24,631 bases of DNA from an archaeon (lineage in GTDB: Archaea > Nanobdellota > Nanobdellia > Pacearchaeales > GW2011-AR1): contig DAIENA010000002.1 in NCBI GenBank assembly GCA_027341315.1, positions 12,391 to 37,021 of the forward strand. Reading direction: 5' to 3'. The position numbers and the translations under genes are program-made. Of this stretch, positions 14,079 to 21,514 are shown piece by piece. Every line of letters starts with the position of its first letter. The first letter of the stretch is position 1. The notes beneath the pieces are model-generated. The model did no database searches and had not been told where the DNA came from. It saw nothing but the letters and a program-made list of their open reading frames with translations.

Positions 14079-16934
14079 TTAATCGTTACTCCCATTCAGT
14101 CTAACAATTTGGATTTTTCCATCAAAGTTTTTAATTTTAAAATTTTCAGTTTCTCCTCGGGAATTTACTTGTTTTTCATAAAATTCAATCTTATCCGAGT
14201 TTGTTCGCGTTTTTATAAATTCTTTTTGTTTCTCTAAAATTTTTTGAAAATTTTTGTTTATTATAAGATCCAAATTAATCAAATCATTTTTATTTAATCC
14301 GAGTTTTTTTCTGAACGCCTGGACGTTTCTTGATATCTCTCTTGCGTAACCCTCGGATTCGAGTTCGGAATTTATGTTAAAATTCATGTTCACTTCCAAT
14401 TCCTTATTTCCACTATTTTTTTCCGTAAACTTTTTCACGTTTAATTCCTGCATAATTATCTCTTTTAAGTCTGAGGAAAGTTTCAACTTTGAAGACACTT
14501 CAACTTCTGAAAGAGGCCACTTTAACGGAACGTTATTTTGATCTCTTTGTCGCAACCCAATTGAAACAATTTCTTTTGCATAGTCCATCTGGGACTCCAG
14601 GTTTTCATCGATTTTACTTTTCTCGAGTTTGGGCCAGCTTTCAAGATGAACCGATTTGTTTTTTCCATTGAGAGTTTGATAAATTGTTTCTGCGGCAAAG
14701 GGAATCAACGGCGCGATAGTTTTCGAGAGTTCGTTTAAGACAAACCTCAAAGTTTTTTTTGCATTTTTGTCGTCGTCGTTAAATCGGTCTCTCGAATTTC
14801 GAACATACCATGTCGAAAGATTCTCAATAAAATTTTTTATTTCAATACAGGTTTTGATTGTGTTATATTCCTTAAGATTTTTTTCAACTTCTTTTATGAG
14901 GGAATTCAATTTTGAAATTATCCACCTGTCCATATAATTTTTAGATTTAACATATTTGTCGTCGGTTTTTTCTTTATACATTGAATAAAAGTTATTTACA
15001 TTGTAAAGCAAAACCAAAACTTTTTTGTAAGTTTCTTCAAGGCCTTTTTCCGAAAAGTTGAAATTGTCTGCACTCATAACAGAAGACTGCAGTAAATAAA
15101 ATCTCAGCGAATCCGCCCCGTATTTCTCAATCACTTTTCCCGGGTCTGGGTAATTCTTTTTTGATTTTGACATTTTTTGTCCGTCCTCGGCCAAAATTGT
15201 TCCGGTCGTTAATACATTTTCAAACGGAATTTTATCAAAGAGAATTGCTGAAAGAACAATCATATAATAAAACCATGCTCTTGTCTGTCCGATATATTCG
15301 ACGACGAACTGTGCCGGGAAATTTTTTTCAAAAAATTCCTTGTTTTCAAAAGGGTAGTGAAACTGTGCAAACGTCATTCCGCCGGATTCAAACCAACAAT
15401 CGAGAACTTCAGGAATTCTTGAGTACTCTTCGCCGTCAATTTCAAATTTCACTCCGTCCAAAAAATCTTTATGGAGGTCAATTTCTCCCTTGGGCAAATT
15501 CTTTGCATATTTTTTTAATTCACTTATTGAACCAACCACTTTTATTTTTCCCGACGCTGATTTCCATATCGGAATTGCACTTGCCCAATATCTGTTTCTT
15601 GTAATGTTCCAGTCCGGAGCGGTCTCAATATTATTTTTCATTCTTCCCTCTTTCAAAAATTCCGGAATCCAATTAATTTCTAAATTTAATTCCTGAAGTC
15701 TATTCTTTATTTTGTCTATATTTACAAACCATGCCGGAAGCGCACGATACATCAATTTGGTGTCACATCTGTAGCAAAATGGATACTCATGTTCTATTTT
15801 TTTTGAAAGAATAGCTTTTCCTGCTTTTTTCAAATCAATCACAATTTTTTCGTTTGTGTCGTGAATATATTCTCCGGCATAGTCCGTCACGTCGTTTGTG
15901 AAATTTCCTTTTTCGTCGACGGGCTGGACCATTGGAATTTTATATTTTCTACAGACAAGGTTATCATCTTCACCAAAAGCGGGGGCAGTGTGGACGATTC
16001 CTGTTCCGTCTTCGGCGGTTACAAAATCTCCTAAAATAAATTGGAATGCGTTTTTAGTATTTTTAAAATATGGATAAAGCGGTTCGTATTTTTTTCCTTC
16101 AAGTTCTTTTCCTTTTACAATTTTTTTTATTTCATACTCTGCGGCGGACTTATAAAAATTTTTAACAAGCTCTTTTGTAATTATGTACACATTTTTGTCT
16201 GACTTGTCTTTTACAAAAGCGTATTCCAATTTTGGATTAACAGTCAATGCAAGGTTCGACGGGAGCGTCCATGGCGTCGTCGTCCACGAGAGTGCGTAAG
16301 TATCTTTCTCGTCGGAAATTTTGAATTTAACGACAACGGAAATGTCTTTTACATTTTTGTAAGAGTTGTCCATTGCAATTTCAGATTTTGCCAGAGGTGT
16401 TGAGCATCTTGGGCAGTACATTAAAATTTTTTCGCCTTCATACATGTACCCTTTTTCATAAAGCTCTTTGAATGCCCACCAAATTGATTCGATGTATTCC
16501 GTGTCCATTGTTTTGTAGCCATTTTTGAAGTCGACCCATCGTCCAATTCTTTCAATCGTTTTTTCCCATTCCTTTGCAAATGTTAAAACTTCTTTTCTGC
16601 AAAAGTCATTAAATTTTTTTACACCGATTTTTTCTATTTCGTCTTTCGAATTTATTCCCAAATCTTTTTCTGCGATGTTTTCGACGGGAAGTCCGTGGCA
16701 GTCCCACCCCCAATTTCGCTTTACAAGTCTCCCGTTCATTGTGAAAAATCTTGGGAAAACGTCTTTTAGAACTGACGCCAGAAGGTGGCCGTAGTGGGGC
16801 AGACCCGTTGCGAACGGGGGTCCGTCGTAGAAAATATATGGTTTTCCTTTTTCCGTTTTTTTAAGTGATTTTTCAAAAGTTTTGTCTTTTCTCCAAAACT
16901 CGAGAATTTCTTTTTCTGTTTCGTTTATATTCAT
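14079..16934 (-). CDS. ileS: Isoleucyl-tRNA synthetase
   Basis: 951 residues. The class I HIGH motif is HYGH (47-50) within DGPPFATGLPHYGHLLAS, followed by GWDCHGLPVE (76-85). The CP1 editing domain shows TTTPWTLPSN (218-227) and GTGIVHTAPAFGEDD (310-324). RNRYW (446-450), CWFESGGM (513-520) and KMSKS (587-591) follow. Cysteine pairs CPRC (174-177) and CYRC (387-390) may bind zinc. The pattern is the archaeal/eukaryotic-like (type 2) IleRS. It is about 90-100 residues shorter than typical archaeal enzymes, mostly in the C-terminal region. A TATA-like TTAAAAA lies 22-28 nt upstream, 48 nt after dphB. Confidence 0.97.
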   Translation of the reverse strand: MNINETEKEILEFWRKDKTFEKSLKKTEKGKPYIFYDGPPFATGLPHYGHLLASVLKDVFPRFFTMNGRLVKRNWGWDCHGLPVENIAEKDLGINSKDEIEKIGVKKFNDFCRKEVLTFAKEWEKTIERIGRWVDFKNGYKTMDTEYIESIWWAFKELYEKGYMYEGEKILMYCPRCSTPLAKSEIAMDNSYKNVKDISVVVKFKISDEKDTYALSWTTTPWTLPSNLALTVNPKLEYAFVKDKSDKNVYIITKELVKNFYKSAAEYEIKKIVKGKELEGKKYEPLYPYFKNTKNAFQFILGDFVTAEDGTGIVHTAPAFGEDDNLVCRKYKIPMVQPVDEKGNFTNDVTDYAGEYIHDTNEKIVIDLKKAGKAILSKKIEHEYPFCYRCDTKLMYRALPAWFVNIDKIKNRLQELNLEINWIPEFLKEGRMKNNIETAPDWNITRNRYWASAIPIWKSASGKIKVVGSISELKKYAKNLPKGEIDLHKDFLDGVKFEIDGEEYSRIPEVLDCWFESGGMTFAQFHYPFENKEFFEKNFPAQFVVEYIGQTRAWFYYMIVLSAILFDKIPFENVLTTGTILAEDGQKMSKSKKNYPDPGKVIEKYGADSLRFYLLQSSVMSADNFNFSEKGLEETYKKVLVLLYNVNNFYSMYKEKTDDKYVKSKNYMDRWIISKLNSLIKEVEKNLKEYNTIKTCIEIKNFIENLSTWYVRNSRDRFNDDDKNAKKTLRFVLNELSKTIAPLIPFAAETIYQTLNGKNKSVHLESWPKLEKSKIDENLESQMDYAKEIVSIGLRQRDQNNVPLKWPLSEVEVSSKLKLSSDLKEIIMQELNVKKFTEKNSGNKELEVNMNFNINSELESEGYAREISRNVQAFRKKLGLNKNDLINLDLIINKNFQKILEKQKEFIKTRTNSDKIEFYEKQVNSRGETENFKIKNFDGKIQIVRLNGSND

Positions 16935-16955
16935 GGGGGAATTAAGGTCGGACGG

Positions 16956-16962
16956 TTTTTAA
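16956..16962 (-). promoter_or_regulatory. TATA-like box of ileS
   Basis: TTAAAAA on the minus strand, 22-28 nt upstream of the ileS ATG. Confidence 0.4.
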
Positions 16963-16982
16963 GATTTTTGCGCGAAGTCGAA

Positions 16983-17708
16983 TCACCTTTTTCCACTGAA
17001 AATTTCCAACGTTTCTTTTTCTAAGAAATGCAGTTTTCCCGGAAGAATTATGCAGTACGGTTTTTGAACCCCGCTGAACGTTTCGACTTCCTCAAGGGAA
17101 CGAAAGAGAATTTTTTGATTTCTTGTTCCGAGGGCTTGGCACACAACTAATTTTTCAATTTTTATTTCCTGATTTTTTGCCGCGATTTTTAACTGTTTTA
17201 GTGCATCTTTAAATTCAAGTCCAATATCCACAAGAATTAATGAATGAGCATCTATTTTTTTATTTTCTTTGACGATTTCCATAAAACTTTCAGGTTCGAA
17301 ACTTTTTTGCCATTTTGGCATCGACGCTGTTTTTCCAAATTTGTATAACTGCAATCCCGTCTCGGCGATGGCATCGAAAACGGACGCAGCGTAAATAATC
17401 TTATATTTTATTCCCGAAGCCCGGCATTCGTTAATTAAAGTTATGTGTGTTGTCGCGCTTAACGGAGCGCCGTAAACCAGCAAAGCGACGTTCAACTTTT
17501 GCGCTTCGTCGACTAAACTTAAATCTTCGACTTTTTCGCGATTTGCAATTTTCACTTTTTTCCCAATTATTTCTTCAAGCTGGTATTCTGTGTAGGGAAA
17601 ATCTACAGTATAATTTTCCAAATAAATTTTTTTACATTTTGAAACCGCTTCGAGTCCTTCTTTTGAAATTCCTCTTTCGTTTAATCCTAATCCAATTATA
17701 TATAACAT
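16983..17708 (-). CDS. dphB: Diphthine synthase (diphthamide biosynthesis methyltransferase)
   Basis: 241 residues. It has the tetrapyrrole-methylase fold with MLYIIGLGL at the start, then GAPLSATTH (80-88), where the family usually reads GDPxxATTH, and the conserved ASVFDAIAETGLQLYKFGKTAS with its Dph5 YxFG-like segment. The C-terminal part has KLVVCQALGTRNQKILF and KPYCIILPGKLHFLE. It methylates the modified histidine of elongation factor aEF2 using AdoMet. The Asp to Ala change in GDP is unusual, but the surrounding motif is intact. The start is fixed by a TATA element 23-30 nt upstream that is shared with the divergent membrane protein gene. Confidence 0.92.
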   Translation of the reverse strand: MLYIIGLGLNERGISKEGLEAVSKCKKIYLENYTVDFPYTEYQLEEIIGKKVKIANREKVEDLSLVDEAQKLNVALLVYGAPLSATTHITLINECRASGIKYKIIYAASVFDAIAETGLQLYKFGKTASMPKWQKSFEPESFMEIVKENKKIDAHSLILVDIGLEFKDALKQLKIAAKNQEIKIEKLVVCQALGTRNQKILFRSLEEVETFSGVQKPYCIILPGKLHFLEKETLEIFSGKR

Positions 17709-17730
17709 AGAAAAATGAAATAGGAAGGTT

Positions 17731-17739
17731 TTTTATATG
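17731..17739. promoter_or_regulatory. Shared bidirectional TATA element, dphB and small membrane protein
   Basis: TTTTATATG in plus orientation (ATATAAAA on minus) lies near the midpoint of a 50-nt spacer between the dphB ATG (17708) and the plus-strand ATG (17759). It is about 23-30 nt from the first and 20-28 nt from the second. Confidence 0.6.
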
Positions 17740-17758
17740 TATTGATGTTCAGTATTTT

Positions 17759-18007
17759 ATGGCTGATCCGATTCCCCTTTATCTTTTTATTTCTTTTTTA
17801 ACGTTTCTTTCAATTGGAATTTTAATTTTTTTGATAAAAATTAATAAAAAAATGAAAGTTATTTCCCTCTTTGAAATTTTGTCCTTCTTTTTTATTCTTG
17901 CAGGAATAATTTACGGAAGTCTTAGTGCTTTTGGTTACGCTTTGATTTCCGCCGGAGTAATTTTTTTCGTCGCTGATTTGTATATGAGACTCAGAAAGAA
18001 AAGATAA
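17759..18007 (+). CDS. Small multi-spanning membrane protein, unknown function
   Basis: 82 residues with hydrophobic segments at about 7-27, 36-55 and 57-74, and a basic tail (MRLRKKR) expected to be cytoplasmic. I recognise no family. Its start is supported by the shared TATA element at the correct distance. Its stop codon directly abuts the stop of the convergent gene (18008) with no base between them, so each transcript must end inside the other gene. Confidence 0.65.
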   Translation: MADPIPLYLFISFLTFLSIGILIFLIKINKKMKVISLFEILSFFFILAGIIYGSLSAFGYALISAGVIFFVADLYMRLRKKR

Positions 18008-18262
18008 CTATCTTTTTTTTGTTTTCTTTACCCTTAGACTTTGGCTGGTCACAATTGCAATGAAAAAAAAACTAAACATCAACCAGTCGTTTAAAATTAT
18101 GAGTCCAAAAAATCCGATTAAAAGACTTGTTAAAGTTAAAATTCGAAACCACTTTTGCCCGTCTTTTTGTTCGTCGAGGGTTATCTTTTTTAGATAATTT
18201 CCGATTGGAAACCCTAACATAAGAATTAATATTCCGATTAATAGTTTTAATACTTCCTGCAT
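18008..18262 (-). CDS. Small membrane protein conserved in appearance, unknown function
   Basis: 84 residues. Hydrophobic segments lie at about 5-24, 40-57 and 60-74. A polar loop, GNYLKKITLDEQKDGQKWFRI (21-41), separates the first two, and the chain ends in a basic RVKKTKKR. From memory, the layout PIGNxLxKIT...GQKWF...IAIVTSQSL resembles small membrane proteins common in DPANN genomes; this was not checked by search. I place the start at ATG 18262, not at an in-frame TTG at 18271, because the shared TATA element is 23-30 nt upstream of the ATG. Confidence 0.65.
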   Translation of the reverse strand: MQEVLKLLIGILILMLGFPIGNYLKKITLDEQKDGQKWFRILTLTSLLIGFFGLIILNDWLMFSFFFIAIVTSQSLRVKKTKKR

Positions 18263-18284
18263 AAAAGACAAGGGTAAGATAAGT

Positions 18285-18292
18285 TTTTATAT
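18285..18292. promoter_or_regulatory. Shared bidirectional TATA element, membrane protein and Nudix gene
   Basis: TTTTATAT (ATATAAAA on minus) sits at the midpoint of a 50-nt spacer between ATG 18262 (minus) and ATG 18313 (plus), 23-30 nt from one and 21-28 nt from the other. Confidence 0.6.
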
Positions 18293-18312
18293 TTTTGTTA
18301 TCTTATTTTAAA

Positions 18313-18711
18313 ATGGTTCATAAATTTTTAATTTCCCGGGGAATTGTTGAGAATAACGGAAAATTTTTGGTTTTGAAAAAAGCTAATGATTTTATTTCAG
18401 AGAATATCGGAAAATGGGAATGCCCTGGAGGAAAAATTGTCGACGGTGAGGCTCCACGGGATACAGTTTTAAGAGAGTTAAAAGAAGAAACAAATATAAC
18501 AGGAGAAATTGTAAAAGAACTTCCTAAAATTTATATAAAAACTGAAAATGCTGAGAGCACATGTTTTGTATTTTTAATTAAGGCAAATGATAAAAAAGTG
18601 GAACTTTCCAATGAACATTCCGAGTTTAAATGGATAAAACCTAAAAAATTTAAAAATTTAGACCTCGTGAAATTCGCTGATTTACTAATAAATTATTTTG
18701 AAGAAGTTTAG
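18313..18711 (+). CDS. Nudix hydrolase
   Basis: 132 residues. The Nudix box runs from Gly40 to Ile62: G-x5-E-x7-REL-x-EE, with Glu46, Arg54, Glu55, Glu58 and Glu59 present. The small residue usually before the last position is Asn61 instead of Gly. These residues bind Mg2+ and activate water to cleave a nucleoside diphosphate linked to another group. The small size and MutT-like N-terminus (ISRGIVENNGKFLVLKKA) suggest a nucleotide-pool or NTP sanitation role, but the substrate is not predictable. ATG 18313 is chosen over an upstream TTG (18295) because of the shared TATA element. dtdA follows 55 nt later with its own promoter. Confidence 0.9.
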   Translation: MVHKFLISRGIVENNGKFLVLKKANDFISENIGKWECPGGKIVDGEAPRDTVLRELKEETNITGEIVKELPKIYIKTENAESTCFVFLIKANDKKVELSNEHSEFKWIKPKKFKNLDLVKFADLLINYFEEV

Positions 18712-18737
18712 GTTGTTGTTTTTCATAAACATAAATC

Positions 18738-18745
18738 TTTATAAT
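18738..18745 (+). promoter_or_regulatory. TATA box of dtdA
   Basis: TTTATAAT, 22-29 nt upstream of the ATG at 18767. It supports that start over an in-frame upstream ATG at 18698 that overlaps the Nudix gene. Confidence 0.5.
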
Positions 18746-18766
18746 TTCCGCCATCTTTTTTATTTT

Positions 18767-19555
18767 ATGATAAATAAATTTTTAATTGTTGGCTCGAAGT
18801 CAGACACAGCGAGTCGGAATATTGTTATGAATTTGATGGATTTTGGCGGATTTGAATTTCATTTAATCGACGGAGAAATGCTTAAAACTGAAAATTTGGA
18901 TTTAGAAAAAATAAATTCGTACGATTTAGTTATTTTTGCTTCGAAACACAAATCGGAAAAAAAAGAAAAAACCCTCTCGATTCACGCTCCCGGGAATTTT
19001 AAAGAAGTCTGGGGCGGCGGCGAATCCGGCCGACTTGGTCCGGCGTCGGCGTTATTTAACAAACATTTATTTTATACCCTGAATAAGGTAAGAGAGGAAT
19101 CGGGTCTTCTTAGATATTCGGTTACGATGGAAGTGACGCATCATGGTCCGTTAACCGAGCGTCCGAGTGTTTTTATAGAAATTGGCGGAAGCGAGGAGGA
19201 ATGGAAAGATAAGAAAGCTTCTTTTGTTATTGCAAAAACAATTCGTGATGCCATAAACACCTGGAAAGAAAATCCGTACAACGAAATTGCCGTCGGAATC
19301 GGCGGACCGCACTACTGCCCGAATTTTAACAAACTTCAGTTAAAATCAAACGCGGCAATTTCACATATAATTCCAAAATATGTTTTTCCTGTAACTGAAG
19401 AGATGGTTTTAGAATCAATAAACAAAACTGTCGAGGAAGTTGATTTTGTAATTATTGATTGGAAAGGGGTTGGTCCTGCGGAAGAGAGAGACAAAGTTAT
19501 AAAAATTTTAGAAAAAAATTATATTCATTGGAAAAAGAGCGGGGACGTCCGGTAA
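18767..19555 (+). CDS. dtdA: D-aminoacyl-tRNA deacylase (archaeal/plant type, DtdA/GEK1)
   Basis: 262 residues. Diagnostic stretches are SKSDTASRNI near the N-terminus, SIHAPGNF, the central EVTHHGPLTERPSVFIEIGGSEEEW, and GIGGPHYCPNF. These are hallmarks of the zinc-dependent Dtd2/GEK1 family. The enzyme hydrolyses D-amino acids mischarged on tRNA, complementing IleRS editing encoded nearby. The ATG at 18767 gives the usual N-terminus and has a correctly placed TATA box; the longer reading from 18698 would add an unlikely 23-residue extension. It converges on the next gene with a 3-nt gap. Confidence 0.93.
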   Translation: MINKFLIVGSKSDTASRNIVMNLMDFGGFEFHLIDGEMLKTENLDLEKINSYDLVIFASKHKSEKKEKTLSIHAPGNFKEVWGGGESGRLGPASALFNKHLFYTLNKVREESGLLRYSVTMEVTHHGPLTERPSVFIEIGGSEEEWKDKKASFVIAKTIRDAINTWKENPYNEIAVGIGGPHYCPNFNKLQLKSNAAISHIIPKYVFPVTEEMVLESINKTVEEVDFVIIDWKGVGPAEERDKVIKILEKNYIHWKKSGDVR

Positions 19556-19558
19556 ATT

Positions 19559-19930
19559 TTATTTTGTTTTTGGGGCACAAAACTTCTTTGAAAATTCTTC
19601 TGATAATTCTTCAAGTTCTGAAATTTCAAAACTGTTCATCGCAGGCTTTACAAATTTTTTATAGAATATTTTCGAGGCGTCGTCAAGGTATATCCTTCTC
19701 TTAATATCCGAAATTTCTAAAATCCTAGAAAGAACTAAATCATGCATGGACTCATCAATTGTATTATTCCAGGGAAAAATTCCATCGGTGTCAAAGGATA
19801 AACCTTCTAAAATTTTATATTTCTCTCTATTTGCAAAAAAGAATTTTTGTATCTCGCCTGCGTCATAAATAAATTCCCTTTCCCCGGAGTTAGCAAGCAC
19901 TCCGCCCAATAAGTTGCGTTTTTCCAACAT
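19559..19930 (-). CDS. Helical orphan protein
   Basis: 123 residues, not recognised. It is largely helical and acidic, with no membrane segment. The only cysteine is near the C-terminus (KFCAPKTK). FDTDGIFPWNNTIDESMHD is the most distinctive stretch. It begins after an AT-rich promoter with ATTTAAAT 23-30 nt before ATG, which supports a real, leaderless gene. The metallophosphoesterase gene lies 53 nt upstream on the same strand, but this gene's separate TATA box argues for its own transcript. Confidence 0.62.
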   Translation of the reverse strand: MLEKRNLLGGVLANSGEREFIYDAGEIQKFFFANREKYKILEGLSFDTDGIFPWNNTIDESMHDLVLSRILEISDIKRRIYLDDASKIFYKKFVKPAMNSFEISELEELSEEFSKKFCAPKTK

Positions 19931-19952
19931 AAATTTTTTTATTCCTGATAGT

Positions 19953-19960
19953 ATTTAAAT
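19953..19960 (-). promoter_or_regulatory. TATA-like box of the helical orphan
   Basis: ATTTAAAT, symmetrical, 23-30 nt upstream of the ATG at 19930. Confidence 0.45.
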
Positions 19961-19983
19961 TAGATTATTTTTAATAATAAAAA

Positions 19984-20574
19984 TTAAATTTCAAAAATTG
20001 CAGGACTTCGGGCAACGTTCATCACGGTAGTCTTATTTATTTTTTCAATAAGCCCCCCGCCTTCGTGAATATGTCCGCAGATTAAAAAATCCGGTTTAAA
20101 TTTATCAATAGCTTGTTTTATTCCGTAAGTTCCTGGAAATCCTAAAAGTTCAATTTTACTTCCGGCGGGGGGTTCGTGAGTTATCATTATTTTTTTCTTC
20201 AAATGTTTTATTTTTTCATGTGCTTTTTTTAAGTCATCATACACCGGACTTTTTTTGTTTACCATCCCCCATTCGAGAGTTCCGGAACCGAAAAATCCGA
20301 CGCCGTTTTTTTCAAAGGATTTTTTGTGGACGCTTTTCAAGTTTGGATAAGCTTTTTCCCAGAGGTTTAGTGTTTCTTCGCTTTCATGATTGCTTGGAAT
20401 TATAAGTGTTGGTCTTTTTGTGAGCGGTCCGACGAGGTTTTTTGTATTTGTTTCAAACCACGTTTGGTCTCCTGCAAGAATAACCAAATCGATATTTTCT
20501 TTTTCTATTAATTTTTCAAGTTTTTTCACAAAGCCGACGTCGCCGTGAATGTCTGAAACCGCAAGTATTTTCAT
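19984..20574 (-). CDS. Calcineurin-like metallophosphoesterase
   Basis: 196 residues. The five metal-binding blocks are present: SDIHG (Asp8, His10), AGDQ (Asp36), SNHE (Asn62, His63), THEPP (His133) and GHIH (168-170). This is the small cytoplasmic YfcE/Icc-like type, acting on phosphodiesters or phosphomonoesters with Mn2+ or Fe. The substrate is unknown. Its start overlaps the stop of the upstream HTH/PLD regulator (ATGA), so the two are made together. That coupling suggests the enzyme works on the signal sensed by the regulator, or that the regulator controls it. Confidence 0.9.
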   Translation of the reverse strand: MKILAVSDIHGDVGFVKKLEKLIEKENIDLVILAGDQTWFETNTKNLVGPLTKRPTLIIPSNHESEETLNLWEKAYPNLKSVHKKSFEKNGVGFFGSGTLEWGMVNKKSPVYDDLKKAHEKIKHLKKKIMITHEPPAGSKIELLGFPGTYGIKQAIDKFKPDFLICGHIHEGGGLIEKINKTTVMNVARSPAIFEI

Positions 20575-21410
20575 TTTATTAATTTCTCCAATTCATTCAA
20601 TCTTTTTTCTGAACCAACTGACGTATTGAACATTTTTGTGAAAAGTCTTCCAAGCCAGCCTGCCCAGGTTTTATCTTTGATTGTGTAAAATATAAAAATT
20701 TTTTTGTCGAGTTCTTTTATTTTTCCCGTTGGTTCGCGGATTTCCTTAAGCCGGATTGAATTGTCGTCGATAACAAATGCCCGGATTGGGTGTTCTTTAT
20801 GCCGGATTTCTATTAACTCTTTTCCATATTTATAATTTAAAGACAAAACTTTTCTTATGTTTTCTATACCATCAAGATCGACCCGGCAAAGAATTTTTAC
20901 TTTTATCCCGTTTCTTACAAGTTTCTCGAGAGTTTGAAACAAATCTATTTTTCCTTTTTTCAGATTAATCCATGAAATATTTCCCGAAAAAAGTTTTAAC
21001 TCTTTTTTTGTTGAATTCAAAATTTCTATTAACTCTTTTAAATTTCGCGAATTTTCGTTTATCTCGTTTTCGACTATTGCAATTTTATTTTTTTCATCAA
21101 CATGCTGAAAGATATCAAACGCGAAAAAATCGCCCTTCTTTTTACCGTCGATAATTTGTTTTTCAAGTTCCTCCTGAAATTTTGTTTCTGAAACTTTTTC
21201 AGGGTTGTTTGTATATGCAATTTTTAACGCTCCGCGCGTTCCGCCACGAAATGTTTTTGTGCAAATCGTTTTGTATTCTTCCTCAATTTCTTTTAGATAT
21301 CGGTCCACGGTCCTCCAGTTTTTTCCGACGTAATTTGCAATTTCGTTTATGCTTCTAGGTTCAACTGAAACAAACTTTTCTATTTTCTGAAGAATCTGAT
21401 TATCAAGCAT
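20571..21410 (-). CDS. HTH regulator with PLD-like C-terminal domain
   Basis: 279 residues. The N-terminal helix-turn-helix (about 18-45: RSINEIANYVGKNWRTVDRYLKEI) is followed by a short wing-like segment with TFRGGTRGALKIAY (53-66). A linker leads to an alpha/beta domain (about 121-230) resembling the PLD-like sensor domain of TrmB-type regulators: KELKLFSGNISW, VRNGIKVKILCRVD, then HPIRAFVIDDNSIRL, where the catalytic HxK of true phospholipase D is absent. It is probably a ligand-responsive transcription regulator. It is divergent from the orphan gene cluster that starts at 21515, with a perfect 14-bp palindrome between them, and is coupled to the phosphoesterase downstream. Confidence 0.8.
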   Translation of the reverse strand: MLDNQILQKIEKFVSVEPRSINEIANYVGKNWRTVDRYLKEIEEEYKTICTKTFRGGTRGALKIAYTNNPEKVSETKFQEELEKQIIDGKKKGDFFAFDIFQHVDEKNKIAIVENEINENSRNLKELIEILNSTKKELKLFSGNISWINLKKGKIDLFQTLEKLVRNGIKVKILCRVDLDGIENIRKVLSLNYKYGKELIEIRHKEHPIRAFVIDDNSIRLKEIREPTGKIKELDKKIFIFYTIKDKTWAGWLGRLFTKMFNTSVGSEKRLNELEKLIK

Positions 21411-21431
21411 CTGTTTATTTGTCCGCCGGGG

Positions 21432-21438
21432 TTTTTAA
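21432..21438 (-). promoter_or_regulatory. TATA-like box of the HTH/PLD regulator
   Basis: TTAAAAA on the minus strand, 22-28 nt upstream of the ATG at 21410. Confidence 0.4.
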
Positions 21439-21468
21439 GTATTTTTATTCCTTAGTACATAGTTGTAT

Positions 21469-21482
21469 TTTTTGTACAAAAA
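21469..21482. promoter_or_regulatory. 14-bp perfect palindrome, candidate operator between regulator and orphan cluster
   Basis: TTTTTGTACAAAAA is perfectly self-complementary. It lies in the 104-nt gap between divergent genes, 33-46 nt upstream of the first orphan ATG and upstream of the regulator's TATA box. A second GTAC occurs 19 nt earlier (21455-21458). Confidence 0.4.
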
Positions 21483-21514
21483 TTGTCAATAAGAATGCAA
21501 GTCTTTGTTTAGAT

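Noticed and set aside
15161..15604. 147-residue plus-strand reading inside ileS
   Set aside because: Antisense to conserved IleRS motifs, with no recognisable features.
18698..18766. Longer N-terminus for dtdA from ATG 18698
   Set aside because: It overlaps the Nudix gene, adds an atypical Phe/Asn-rich extension and would read through the TATA box that fits ATG 18767.
21419..21514. Longer N-terminus for the first orphan cluster gene
   Set aside because: The extension crosses the promoter region and palindrome and starts 8 nt from the divergent start codon; ATG 21515 is more plausible.
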